DNA of 64,000 nt, taken from assembly GCF_013340935.1 (NCBI RefSeq), contig NZ_WHOS01000019.1, positions 1 to 64,000 on the forward strand, given 5' to 3'. The notes under the pieces were generated by a model. The model searched no databases. It was not told the origin of the DNA and saw only the letters and a list, made by a program, of their open reading frames with translations. Within the stretch, counting starts at the first letter, position 1, and each line of letters begins with the position of its first letter. Origin of the DNA: Azospirillum melinis (GTDB taxonomy: Bacteria > Pseudomonadota > Alphaproteobacteria > Azospirillales > Azospirillaceae). Shown here piece after piece: positions 45,886 through 57,300 of the stretch. The position numbers were made by a program, and so were the translations under genes.

Positions 45886-46392
45886 ATGCGGACCATGACC
45901 AAGAGGTTGCGCGTCACGGCCATCGCCGCTGTTGCGGCTCTGTCGCTCGGTGCCTGCCAGACCGGAAACAGCAGCGGCGGCGGCATCGGCGGTATGAACA
46001 CGTCGGAGACCGTCGGCACGTTGGGCGGCGCCGTCGCCGGCGGCCTGCTCGGCTCGCGCTTCGGTGGAGGCGCGGGCAAGCTGGCGACGACGGCCATCGG
46101 CACGCTGGTCGGCGCCTATGCCGGACAGCAGCTGGCCCGGCACTTCAGTCCCGCCGACCAGAACCGTGCGTCGGACGCGGAGGAGCGCGCGGTCGCCAAC
46201 AACCAGACCATCACCTGGAACAACCCGCAGTCCGGCAACAGCGGCACAATCCAGCCGGTGAGGACCTATCAGGGCACCGACGGCCAGACCTGCCGCGACT
46301 ACAACCATACGGTCGTGATCGACGGCAGGACCGAGGTGGCGCGCGGCACCGCCTGCCGTCAGGCTGACGGAAGCTGGAAGCTAGTATCGTAA
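45886..46392 (+). CDS. 17-kDa surface antigen-like lipoprotein (glycine zipper 2TM)
   Basis: A 168-residue lipoprotein of the rickettsial 17-kDa antigen / RT0821 type. Signal MRTMTKRLRVTAIAAVAALS leads to lipobox LGAC. A glycine zipper hairpin follows (GTLGGAVAGGLLGSRFGGG, ATTAIGTLVGAYAGQQLARH), then the C-terminal domain with WNNPQSGNSGTIQPVRTYQG and two Cys residues (GQTCRDYN, TACRQ). It should sit in the outer membrane; role unknown. The K+/H+ antiporter gene follows after 120 bp. Confidence 0.85.
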   Translation: MRTMTKRLRVTAIAAVAALSLGACQTGNSSGGGIGGMNTSETVGTLGGAVAGGLLGSRFGGGAGKLATTAIGTLVGAYAGQQLARHFSPADQNRASDAEERAVANNQTITWNNPQSGNSGTIQPVRTYQGTDGQTCRDYNHTVVIDGRTEVARGTACRQADGSWKLVS

Positions 46393-46511
46393 GCGTACAG
46401 CCTATCCGAATGATCGCCTCCGGGTCCTACTCCTTGCGGATGTGGGGAGTTGCCGTCAAAATCAAGGAGTTCCGCCGGATGGCGGCCCGATAAGAACGGC
46501 GTGCGGGGCTT

Positions 46512-48401
46512 ATGGAGGCGGTCAGCTACATCATCCTCATCGGATCGACCCTGCTGATCGTCAGCGTGCTGACCAGCTACCTCGCCTTGCGGGTCGGTGC
46601 GCCGCTGCTGCTGATCTTCCTCGGCATCGGCCTGCTGGCCGGCGAGGACGGGATTGGCCACATCTCCTTCAACGATGCCGGCTCCGCCTTCCTGATCGGA
46701 TCGATGGCGCTGGCCGTGATCTTGTTCGAAAGCGGCTTCGACACCAAGCTCGCCAGCTACAAGTCCGCAGCCTGGCCGGCGATGACGCTGGCGACGGTCG
46801 GGGTGGCGGTCACCACCGGCGTGGTGGGAATCGCCGCCCATTACCTGATGGGGCTGGGTTGGGGGGAGGCATTGCTGGTCGGGGCTGCGTGCAGTTCCAC
46901 CGACGCGGCGGCAGTCTTCTTCCTGTTGCGCGTCGGCGGTATCACGCTCCGCGACCGCGTCCGCTCCACCCTGGAAATCGAATCGGGCAGCAACGACCCG
47001 GTCGCCATCATGCTGACCATCCTGCTGGTGGAGGCGGCGACCCACGGTCTGGCGTCCCCCGTCGCCATCGTCGGCGAGCTGGTGCTGGCCTTTTCGCTGG
47101 GCGGGGTGATGGGGCTGGCCGGCGGCTGGCTGCTGGTGACCTTCATCAACAAGGCGAATTTCGAAGCCGGGCTGAACCCGGTGGTGACGCTGACCTTCGC
47201 CCTGTTCATCTTTGCCGTCACCAATGTCATGGGCGGCAGCGGCTATCTTGCCGTTTATGCCGCCGGGCTCTATGCCGGCAACGTCAAGCTGCGCGGCGCC
47301 CTGGAACTGCGGCGCTTCCATGCCGGGCTGACCTGGCTCAGCCAGATCGTCATGTTCGTGATGCTGGGCCTGCTCGCCACGCCGCGGGAATTCGGCGGGA
47401 TGATCCTGCCGGCGCTGGGTGTCGCTTTCGTCCTGATCGTCATCGCCCGCCCTGCCGCGGTGTGGATGTGCCTGCTGCCCTTCCGCTTCTCGGTCCGGGA
47501 GACCAGCTTCATCGCCTGGGTCGGCTTGCGCGGTGCGGTGTCACTCCTGCTGGCGCTGGTGCCGGTGCTGGGCGGGCTGGAGAATGGACAGCTGATCTTC
47601 AACACCGCCTTCATCGTCGTGGTGGTGTCGCTGCTGGTGCAGGGCTGGACCATCGGCACGATGGCGCGGGCGCTGGAACTGATCGTGCCGCCACGCCGCG
47701 GCCCGGTCGAGCGCGTGGAACTGGAGCTTCCCGGCAATGCCGACCAGGAACTGGTCGCCTACACCGTCCATGCCAAGAGCCCGGCGGCCAGAGGGCAGCG
47801 CATGCCGCGCTGGGCCAAGCCGTCGCTGGTCATCCGGTCGGGTGCGGTGGTGCCGCTGCACAAGGCGAAGCCATTGCAGCCCGGCGACCATGTCTATCTG
47901 TTCACGCCGCAGCACCGGCTGACCCTGATCGACCGGCTCTATGGCGGCAGCCGGGCGCTTGACCAGAACGACCGGGAGTTCTACGGCGATCTGGTGCTGA
48001 GCCCCGACGCGACGGTGGAGCAGATCGCCGAGATGTATGGGTTGCCGCTGTCGATGTCGAACGCCCGGCTGACACTGAGCGACCTGCTGCGCAACGAGTT
48101 CGGTGGCTCCTGCGAACTGGGCGACCGGGTGCGCATGGGCGGCGTCGAGCTGATCGTGCGCGATATGGAGGACAGCATCATCACTTCCGTCGGGTTGGCG
48201 CTGGAGCCCGCCCGTGTGACCAGCCGGCGCCGGCCGCTCTATCAGCGGCTCGCCGACATCGGCGGACGGCTGCATGGCTGGTGGAACGAGCAGTCCTTCC
48301 GCCGCTGGAAGGAACGCGAAAAGCAGCGGGCGTGCCGGTCGGGCGTGCCGGCGGCGGAGCCCCGGCACGACGAGCGGATGGAAGGCCGCACGGAAGTCTG
48401 A
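46512..48401 (+). CDS. CPA1-type potassium/proton antiporter (CvrA/NhaP2-like)
   Basis: A 629-residue antiporter. About twelve membrane segments span residues 5-395 and include GAACSSTDAAAVFFLLR and ESGSNDPVAIML, the acidic motifs of the ion-binding site. A RCK_C (TrkA-C) domain lies at about 405-480, and a CorC/HlyC-like domain at about 495-575, the order of NhaP2/CvrA proteins. These exchange K+ (and Na+) for H+ and help cell-volume or pH homeostasis. The C-terminus is basic. Its stop is 3 bases from the convergent permease gene stop. Confidence 0.92.
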   Translation: MEAVSYIILIGSTLLIVSVLTSYLALRVGAPLLLIFLGIGLLAGEDGIGHISFNDAGSAFLIGSMALAVILFESGFDTKLASYKSAAWPAMTLATVGVAVTTGVVGIAAHYLMGLGWGEALLVGAACSSTDAAAVFFLLRVGGITLRDRVRSTLEIESGSNDPVAIMLTILLVEAATHGLASPVAIVGELVLAFSLGGVMGLAGGWLLVTFINKANFEAGLNPVVTLTFALFIFAVTNVMGGSGYLAVYAAGLYAGNVKLRGALELRRFHAGLTWLSQIVMFVMLGLLATPREFGGMILPALGVAFVLIVIARPAAVWMCLLPFRFSVRETSFIAWVGLRGAVSLLLALVPVLGGLENGQLIFNTAFIVVVVSLLVQGWTIGTMARALELIVPPRRGPVERVELELPGNADQELVAYTVHAKSPAARGQRMPRWAKPSLVIRSGAVVPLHKAKPLQPGDHVYLFTPQHRLTLIDRLYGGSRALDQNDREFYGDLVLSPDATVEQIAEMYGLPLSMSNARLTLSDLLRNEFGGSCELGDRVRMGGVELIVRDMEDSIITSVGLALEPARVTSRRRPLYQRLADIGGRLHGWWNEQSFRRWKEREKQRACRSGVPAAEPRHDERMEGRTEV

Positions 48402-48404
48402 CGG

Positions 48405-50078
48405 TCAGTCGCGGTGCCCCGGCCGCGACGCCGCAATGGTGCGGCTGAGATAGATGACCGGGGCGAGGCCGACCAGAACGATCACCAGGGCGGGCAGGGC
48501 GGCGTCGTCCAGCCGCTCGGTGGAGGCCATGCGGAAGGCCTCGATCGCCAGCGTATCGAAGTTGAAGGGCCGCAGGATCATCGTCGCCGGCAGCTCCTTC
48601 GTGATGTCGACGAAGACCAGCATGGCGGCACTGAGCAGGCTGGGGCGCAGCAGCGGCAGATGAACCCGGCGCAGCACCTGCAACGGCGTGTGGCCGAGGG
48701 AACGTGCCGCCCCTTCCAGATTCGGGCCGATCTTGGCGAAGCCCGACTCCAATGGCCCATAGGCGACGACGAAGAAGCGGATCAGGTAGCCATAGAGGAT
48801 GCCGGCGATGGTGGTGCCGAGGATCGCGCCCATCGGCCAGCCGGTCCAGTCGCGCGTCAGCCCGACGGTGATGAGGATGCCGACGGCGATCACCGTGCCC
48901 GGCGTGGCATAGCCGAGCGAGGCGAGCCGTGCAGCGCCGGTGGCGAAGCCGCTGCGGTCATGGCGCACGCCGTGGATCACCATCAGCGCCACCGTGACGA
49001 CCAGAACCGCGCCGCTGGCGCCCAGGATGAAGGTGTTCACCGTCAGGTCGGTGAAGTGGGCCAACGTCAGTTCGGTCCCGCCGCGCAGGATCATGCGGAT
49101 CAGCACGGCACCGGGCAGCAGGAAGCCGAACAGCACCGGCGTCAGGCAGACGATCCAGGCCACCATTGTGCCACGGGCCGACAGGCGCGGGGCGGGCAGG
49201 GCGCGGTAGCGGCCGGTGGTCTGGTGGAAGCGCATCTTGCCGCGCGACAGCCGCTCCAACCCGACCAGCGCCAGCACCACCAGCAGCAGGACGGCCGCCA
49301 ACTGTGCCGCCGCGGCCGGATCGCCCAGCGCGAACCAGGTGCGATAGATGCCGACGGTGAAGGTGTCGATGCCGAAATAGCGCACCGCACCGAAGTCCGC
49401 CAGCGTCTCCATCAGCGCATATCCGACCCCGGCCACCAGCGCCGGACGGGCGAGCGGCAATGCCACGCGGCGGAAGGCGCCGAAGGCGGTGCAGCCGAGC
49501 GTGCGACTGGCCTCCAGCACGCAGACCGACTGTTCGAGGAAGGCGGCGCGGGTGAGGACGTAGACGTAGGGGTACAGCACCGACGACAGCACCAGCCCGG
49601 CCCCCCAGGCGGTGTGGATGTCCGGGAACCAATAGTCGCCGCGCCGCCAGCCAAAGGTGGCGCGCAGGAAGGTCTGCAGGGGGCCGGCGAATTGCAGGAA
49701 GTCGGTGTAGGTGTAGGCCAGCACATAGGCCGGCATGGCCAGGGGCAGCAGCAGCAGCCATTGCAGGACGCCGCGACCGCGGAAGTCGTGCATGGTGACG
49801 GTCCAGGCGCAGGCGACGCCGGTCACCAGCGTGACGACGCCGACGATGCCCAGCAGGATCACCGTGTTGAGGATATAGCCGGGAAGCACCGTCCGCGCCA
49901 TGTGCCCCCACAGATCGGTGGAGACTCCGGCGGACTGGATGAAGACGGCAAGAATCGGCAGGGCGATCAGCAGCGCGAGGATCAGGGCGAACAGCCCGGT
50001 CGGGCCGATTCGTGCCCAGATCTGGCGGGGGGAGAAGGACGGGGAGCCGGGGGACTTCGCGTCGGTCGCCATCGCCAT
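48405..50078 (-). CDS. fbpB: Ferric iron ABC transporter permease (FbpB-like, duplicated)
   Basis: A 557-residue permease with two fused BPD_transp_1 domains, about six membrane segments each. EAA-type loops are seen in the first half (EASRTLGCTAFGAFRRVALP) and in the second (EGAARSLGHTPLQVLRRVHL). This matches FbpB/SfuB of ferric-iron importers. The binding protein and ATPase genes lie at 40393-42499, about 6 kb away with MsbA-like, patatin and antiporter genes between. AGGA lies 9 bases before the ATG at 50078. No iron-operator-like sequence is visible upstream of this gene. Confidence 0.9.
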   Translation of the reverse strand: MAMATDAKSPGSPSFSPRQIWARIGPTGLFALILALLIALPILAVFIQSAGVSTDLWGHMARTVLPGYILNTVILLGIVGVVTLVTGVACAWTVTMHDFRGRGVLQWLLLLPLAMPAYVLAYTYTDFLQFAGPLQTFLRATFGWRRGDYWFPDIHTAWGAGLVLSSVLYPYVYVLTRAAFLEQSVCVLEASRTLGCTAFGAFRRVALPLARPALVAGVGYALMETLADFGAVRYFGIDTFTVGIYRTWFALGDPAAAAQLAAVLLLVVLALVGLERLSRGKMRFHQTTGRYRALPAPRLSARGTMVAWIVCLTPVLFGFLLPGAVLIRMILRGGTELTLAHFTDLTVNTFILGASGAVLVVTVALMVIHGVRHDRSGFATGAARLASLGYATPGTVIAVGILITVGLTRDWTGWPMGAILGTTIAGILYGYLIRFFVVAYGPLESGFAKIGPNLEGAARSLGHTPLQVLRRVHLPLLRPSLLSAAMLVFVDITKELPATMILRPFNFDTLAIEAFRMASTERLDDAALPALVIVLVGLAPVIYLSRTIAASRPGHRD

Positions 50079-50109
50079 GCGGAAATATCCTAGCAGTGTG
50101 CAAAAAGAA

Positions 50110-50147
50110 GGCGGCGCCTGCTCCCTGTCAGGGGGGCAAGCGCCGCC
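50110..50147 (-). terminator. Intrinsic terminator after typA
   Basis: GGCGGCGC (50110-50117) pairs with GCGCCGCC (50140-50147), with further internal GC pairing. On the leftward strand the stem runs into TTCTTTTTG. It lies about 30 bases past the typA stop, separating typA from fbpB. Confidence 0.85.
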
Positions 50148-50175
50148 GGTACTCTACCCTATATGCGAACCGTTA

Positions 50176-52002
<1,827 letters not shown>

Positions 52003-52216
52003 GGAGCCTTCGGTCTCGCAAGGGCACCCCCGACACGCAGCAGCGTCATGCCACAAACAACAAAAAGGCCCGCCGAAAGAAATCGGTGGGCGCTGTCGGG
52101 GAAACTGTTGCGGCGCAATATATGGATCTGAGGCAAAAACGCAAGCGTTGTACCCTTTGGTCTAGGGCGAATTTCCGGGATGGAGCCATGCGTCAATGGC
52201 CCCTACATTGGGGACG

Positions 52217-54247
52217 ATGATCCGCTTCGCTTCCGCTTCCCGCCGCCGCGCGGCCGCTGCAACGAGGATTGCAGCCGCTCCGCTCAAGGCCCCGATCGCC
52301 GTACCGATGGTCGCCGCCCTGCTGATGTTGGGGCCGGCCGACGCCGGCTATGCCCAGGATTCGCCGCCCGACAGCATCCCCGGCGCCGTGCCCGCGGCGC
52401 CATCGGAGGGTGCCCCGCCGGACGCCGCGCCGCCGGACGAGGAGGTGAGGCCGGCCGGCATCGCTTATGAGGTGGAGATCACCGGCGTCGAGGATGAGGG
52501 CCTTCGCGGCACTCTGCGCGACGCCTCCACCCTGGTGGAGCTGAAGGACGACCATCCGCCTTCGCTGATCGGGCTGGAGCGGCGGGCCGACAGCGACCGC
52601 GACCGCTTGCAGACGGCGCTGCGCTCCGCCGGCTATTACGACGCGAAGCTGGACATCCGCATCGACGATCCGGCGGCGGCCGGCACCCTGCCCGCGGGCG
52701 GGCAGGCCCCCCCGGTCAAGGTGACGGTCGCGGTGACGCCGGGGCCGCTCTATCACATTAAGACGGTGACGGTGCGCGGTGTTTCCAGTTCCGCTGGCAG
52801 CTCTATCCTGCCGAAGGAGGTCGCCACCGACGATCTCGGCCTCGTCGCCGGTGCCCCCGCAATCGCACAGAAGGTGCTGGACGCCGAATCGGAACTGGTC
52901 GGCCGGCTGAGCAAGCGCGGCTATGCCTTCGCCAAGGTGCCCGACCGCGAGGTGGTGGTCGACCATTCCGACCGGACTATGGATGTCACCTACACCGTCG
53001 ATCCCGGCCCGCTGACCCGCTATGGCGTAACCAGAATCGAAGGGTTGGAGAAGGTCGACGAGGATCTGGTGCGCGGGCGTCTCGCCTGGAAGGAGGGGCA
53101 GATTTACGACCCGGGTGCCACCGACCGGGCGCGCCAGGACATCGCCGCCCTCCAGGTCTTCGACACCGTGCGCGTGAGGATGGCGGACGAGCCGGGGCCG
53201 GACGGCGTGACGCCTGTCATCGTGTCGGTCAGCGAGCGCAAGCGTCGCTTCATCGGCGGCGGCGTCACCTATTCGACCGAGGACGGGGTGGGCGCCAACG
53301 CCTATTGGGGCCACCGCAACCTGTTCGGCGGTGCCGAGCAGCTTCGCGTCGGCGTCGATGTCGGACGCGTCGCCGGCTCAAGTGGCGGTACGTCGAGCAA
53401 GAGCAACGACCTGCCGGATCTGCGCTTCAGCGTCAATTTCCGCAAGCCCGACTTCCTGGCGGTGAAGCAGTCGCTGGTGGTCAATTTCGCCGTGGTGAAC
53501 GACCAACCGCCGGCCTACAGCCGAGTCGCGTCTGAACTGACGGTGAAGCTGGAGCGGCCTTTGACCGACCAGCTGACCGTCAGCTATGGCGTGACCGGCG
53601 AGCGTGGCCGGGTGCGGACGGAGGACACCACCTATCAGACCTCCTTCATCGGCGTGCCGCTGGGGGCGGCCTGGAACGGCACCGACAACCTGCTGAATCC
53701 GACCTCCGGCCAGCGGGCGTCGTTGCAGGTGACGCCCTGGTTCCCGGTTGGCGGCGACACCAAGTCACCCTTCACCTCGATATTGCTGAACGGCTCCACC
53801 TATTACGATCTCAGCAAGGACGGGCGCTATGTCGCCGCGGGCCGGATCGGGTTGGGGAGCATCCTCGGCACGTCGCTGAGCGACATTCCGCCGGATCACC
53901 GTTTTTATGCCGGCGGTGGCGGGTCGGTACGCGGCTACGGCTTCCAGAAGGCGGGGCCGCGCGACCGCTACGACGATCCGGTCGGCGGCCGGTCGCTGTT
54001 CGAGATCGGGGCGGAGCTGCGCATCAAGGTGACCGAGAGCATCGGCGTGGTGCCCTTCGTCGATGCCGGCACCGTCTATGACAAGGCCTATCCCGACTTC
54101 AGCGAGCCGTTGCGCGTCGGCGCCGGGCTGGGGCTGCGCTACTACACAGACTTCGGTCCGTTGCGCGTCGATGTCGGCGTTCCGCTCAATCCCGCCAGCG
54201 GCGATTCGCGCTGGCAGCTGTATCTCAGCCTGGGTCAGGCGTTCTGA
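52217..54247 (+). CDS. tamA: Translocation and assembly module protein TamA (Omp85 family)
   Basis: A 676-residue outer membrane beta-barrel protein of the Omp85 superfamily, partner of TamB. A signal peptide (about 1-45) and a Pro/Ala-rich linker precede about three POTRA domains (about 80-350; RLQTALRSAGYYDAKLDIRI and VDEDLVRGRLAWKEGQIYDP). The surface antigen/BamA barrel fills about 360-676 and includes GGGGSVRGYGFQKAGPRDRY, the conserved barrel motif, and ends in Phe. The start ATG 52217 follows GGGGAC. tamB starts about 60 bp downstream. Confidence 0.95.
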   Translation: MIRFASASRRRAAAATRIAAAPLKAPIAVPMVAALLMLGPADAGYAQDSPPDSIPGAVPAAPSEGAPPDAAPPDEEVRPAGIAYEVEITGVEDEGLRGTLRDASTLVELKDDHPPSLIGLERRADSDRDRLQTALRSAGYYDAKLDIRIDDPAAAGTLPAGGQAPPVKVTVAVTPGPLYHIKTVTVRGVSSSAGSSILPKEVATDDLGLVAGAPAIAQKVLDAESELVGRLSKRGYAFAKVPDREVVVDHSDRTMDVTYTVDPGPLTRYGVTRIEGLEKVDEDLVRGRLAWKEGQIYDPGATDRARQDIAALQVFDTVRVRMADEPGPDGVTPVIVSVSERKRRFIGGGVTYSTEDGVGANAYWGHRNLFGGAEQLRVGVDVGRVAGSSGGTSSKSNDLPDLRFSVNFRKPDFLAVKQSLVVNFAVVNDQPPAYSRVASELTVKLERPLTDQLTVSYGVTGERGRVRTEDTTYQTSFIGVPLGAAWNGTDNLLNPTSGQRASLQVTPWFPVGGDTKSPFTSILLNGSTYYDLSKDGRYVAAGRIGLGSILGTSLSDIPPDHRFYAGGGGSVRGYGFQKAGPRDRYDDPVGGRSLFEIGAELRIKVTESIGVVPFVDAGTVYDKAYPDFSEPLRVGAGLGLRYYTDFGPLRVDVGVPLNPASGDSRWQLYLSLGQAF

Positions 54248-54306
54248 TGGCGCATTTTCGTCCCAATCCTTTGGGACGATGACCGTTTATTGCGGTTGAG
54301 ACGAAG

Positions 54307-57300
54307 ATGGTGACGGTGAAGGGGTATGGTGTGACGGCGGTTCGCTTATTTCTGGTCGGTCTGACGATCCTTGCCGGCCTGCTGGCCGGTCCGCAGCCCG
54401 CTCGGGCCTTCTCGCTGTTCGCCGGCGATACCGCCCGCGACTGGCTGGTCGAGAAGATCGAGGGTGCCGTCGAATCGCCGGACATGCACCTGAAGCTGGG
54501 CGCCATCGAAGGCAGCATCCCCACCGACTTCACCATCGCGACCGTCACGCTGGCCGACAGCCAGGGCGTCTGGCTGACCATCGACCGGCTGCATGTCGTG
54601 ATGTCGCCGTCCGCCCTGTTCCTGCGCAGCGCCAGGATCGACGTGCTGGAGGCGGCGTCCGTCGTGGTGACCCGTGCACCGGTCAGCAGCCAGCCGGCCG
54701 CACCCTCCGATCCCAATGCCCCGCTGCTGCCCAGCCTGCCGGTCGACATCGATCTGAAGAAGCTGGTGGTGGAGCGGCTGGAACTGGCGCCGGCATTATT
54801 GGGCGAGCCGGCGGTGCTGCGCATTGCCGGCGCCCTGGCGCTGGAGCATAGCGGCGGGGCGCTGAACACCAACCTGTCGGTGGCGCGCATTGACGACAAG
54901 CCGGGCAAGGCCGATCTGGTCGCCGTCTACGATCCCGGCAAGAATACGCTGAACCTGTCGGTCGATGCGTCCGAACCTGCGGGTGGCGTCATGGCCCGCG
55001 CGCTGTCGGTTCCCGGCCTGCTGCCGGTCGAATTGACGCTGAAGGGCGACGGCACGCTCGACGACTGGACCGGCAAGCTGAGCGCCATGGCCGGCGAGGC
55101 GGCATCGCCCAGCGGCACGCTGAACGCCGACGCGACCATCAAGAAGGGGCCGGAGGGGCACGCGCTGACGCTGGCGGCCGGGGGCAATTTCGCGCCGCTG
55201 ATCGCCGGGCTGGCGGGGGATACGGTGGTGCCGCTGATCGGCCCCAACCCCACGCTGAGCGCGACTGTGCTGCGGGCGCCGTCGGGGGCCATCAGTCTCC
55301 GTCCGCTGGCGCTGACCGTCGCCGCAGCGAGCGCGACGGTCAACGGCGACGTCGCCGCCGATTACAAGAGCATGACCCTGCGCTGGACCTTGCAGGCCGG
55401 GCCGGACTCCACCCTGCATACCCTGGTGCCGCTGTCCTGGCGCGAGGGCGTGGTCGAGGGTTCGGCGGAAGGGGCGCTGAGTGCGCTGAACGTCGCGGTG
55501 AACGCCAGTTTGCGCGACCTGGCCGCCGACGATCCTGCGCTGTCCCGCCTGACCGGGCCCGAAACCACCCTGGCCGCCAAGGCGCAAATCGACACCGGCA
55601 GTGGCCGGATCGGCTTGGAGACGCTGGCGCTGACCGCCGCCGCGGCGCGGGCCGAGGTGAAAGGCACAGTCGGCGGCTGGGGCCAGACGGTCGACCTGAC
55701 GCTGAACGCGAACGCCGACGACCTCGCGCCACTGTCCGGCCTCGCCGGCCGGCCGCTGGCCGGTGCCGTGGAGCTGGCGGGGCCGGTGAAGCGCGGGGCC
55801 GATGGCACGCTGACCGCCGAGCTGACCGGCAGCCTCGACCGGCTGTCCACCGGCACACCTGCCGATGCGGTGCTGGGCGACAAGGCGACGCTGAAGCTGG
55901 CCGCCAGGATGGAGCCGGACGGCGCCATGCGGTTGACCGACCTGACGGTCGATGGCCGCAACGGCAAGCTGACCGGTAACGCGGCGCTGGCCGACAACAA
56001 GGTCGATGCCCACACCACCTTGACCGTGGCGAAGCTGGAGCCGCTGGGCAGCGCGCTCGGCACGCCGATGGAGGGAGCGGCGACGCTGGAGGCGACCGCC
56101 CGCGGCCCGCTCGACGCCATCGAGGCGCAGGCGACGCTGAATGCCCGCGACCTCGTGGTGCAGGGCCGCCGGCTGGGCGCCACGGAGCTGAAGGCGACCG
56201 CCGCCGGCCTGCCGGCGACGCCGAACGGCGCGGTCTCGGCGCGGACCAACCTGGACAAGACTCCGCTGTCGGTGGACGGGCGCTATGCCTTGCAGGAACA
56301 GACGCTGCGGCTGGATGGGCTGACCATCGCCAACGGGAACAACCGCATCACCGGGCAGGCGCAGGTGGCGCTCGACACGCTGCTCGCCACCGGGCGGCTG
56401 GAGGGAAAGCTGCCCAACCTGAACGGCCTGTCGGCGTTGGCGGGGATGCCGCTGGGCGGCGGGGCGAGCTTCACCCTGGCGCTCGACGGCAAGGGTGGCA
56501 AGCAGGCGGCCAACCTGACCGCCGACGCCAGCGATCTGCGGGTCGAGGGGGAAGGCGGACCGCTGCTCACCGCCCGCCGCCTGACGGTCAAGGCCGACTT
56601 GGCCGATGCGCTCGGCACTCCCAGCGGCAAGGCGCGGGTGGAGATGACCGACGGCAACGCCGCCGGCACCGAACTGCGCAACGTCACGGCCTCGGTCGAT
56701 GGGTCTCTGGCGAAGGCCGGTTTCCAGGCCAATGCCGCCGGAGCGGGCGCCCAGCCGGTCGCGTTGGACCTCGCCGGCAATTTGACGCGGGAAGGGCAGG
56801 TGACGCGCATCCGGCTCGACCGCCTGCAGGCGCGCTATGCCGGAGAGGATCTGCGGACCACCGCCCCGGCGACCATCCTGCTGGCCGACCGCCGGTATGA
56901 GGTGAAGGAGTTGCGGCTGTCCTCAGGCAATGCCCGGCTGGCCGCCGACCTCGGCCTGAACGGCGACCGGCTGAGCGGCGAGCTGACCATCGACCGCCTG
57001 CCGCTGGCGCTGGCGAAGCTGGCCAGCCCGACGCTGGCATTGGACGGCGTTGCCAACGCGCGGGCGTCGCTGGGCGGCACCCTGCGCAACCCGCGTGCCG
57101 ACGCCACCCTGCGGGTCAGCGGGTTGAAGGCGCAGCAGACCGCTCAGGCCGGTCTGCCGGGCATCGACGCGACGCTGGACGCACAATGGCGCGACCGCCG
57201 GCTGTCGCTGAACAGCCGGATCGCCATGCCGAAGAATGCCGGCACGCTGACCGCCAACGCTGCGCTTCCGCTGGTGATGAACCCCGACAGCTATGCCGTC

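Noticed and set aside
48414..50093. A 559-codon rightward frame across fbpB
   Set aside because: Antisense shadow; repetitive Gln/Arg/His composition typical of complement frames of GC-rich genes.
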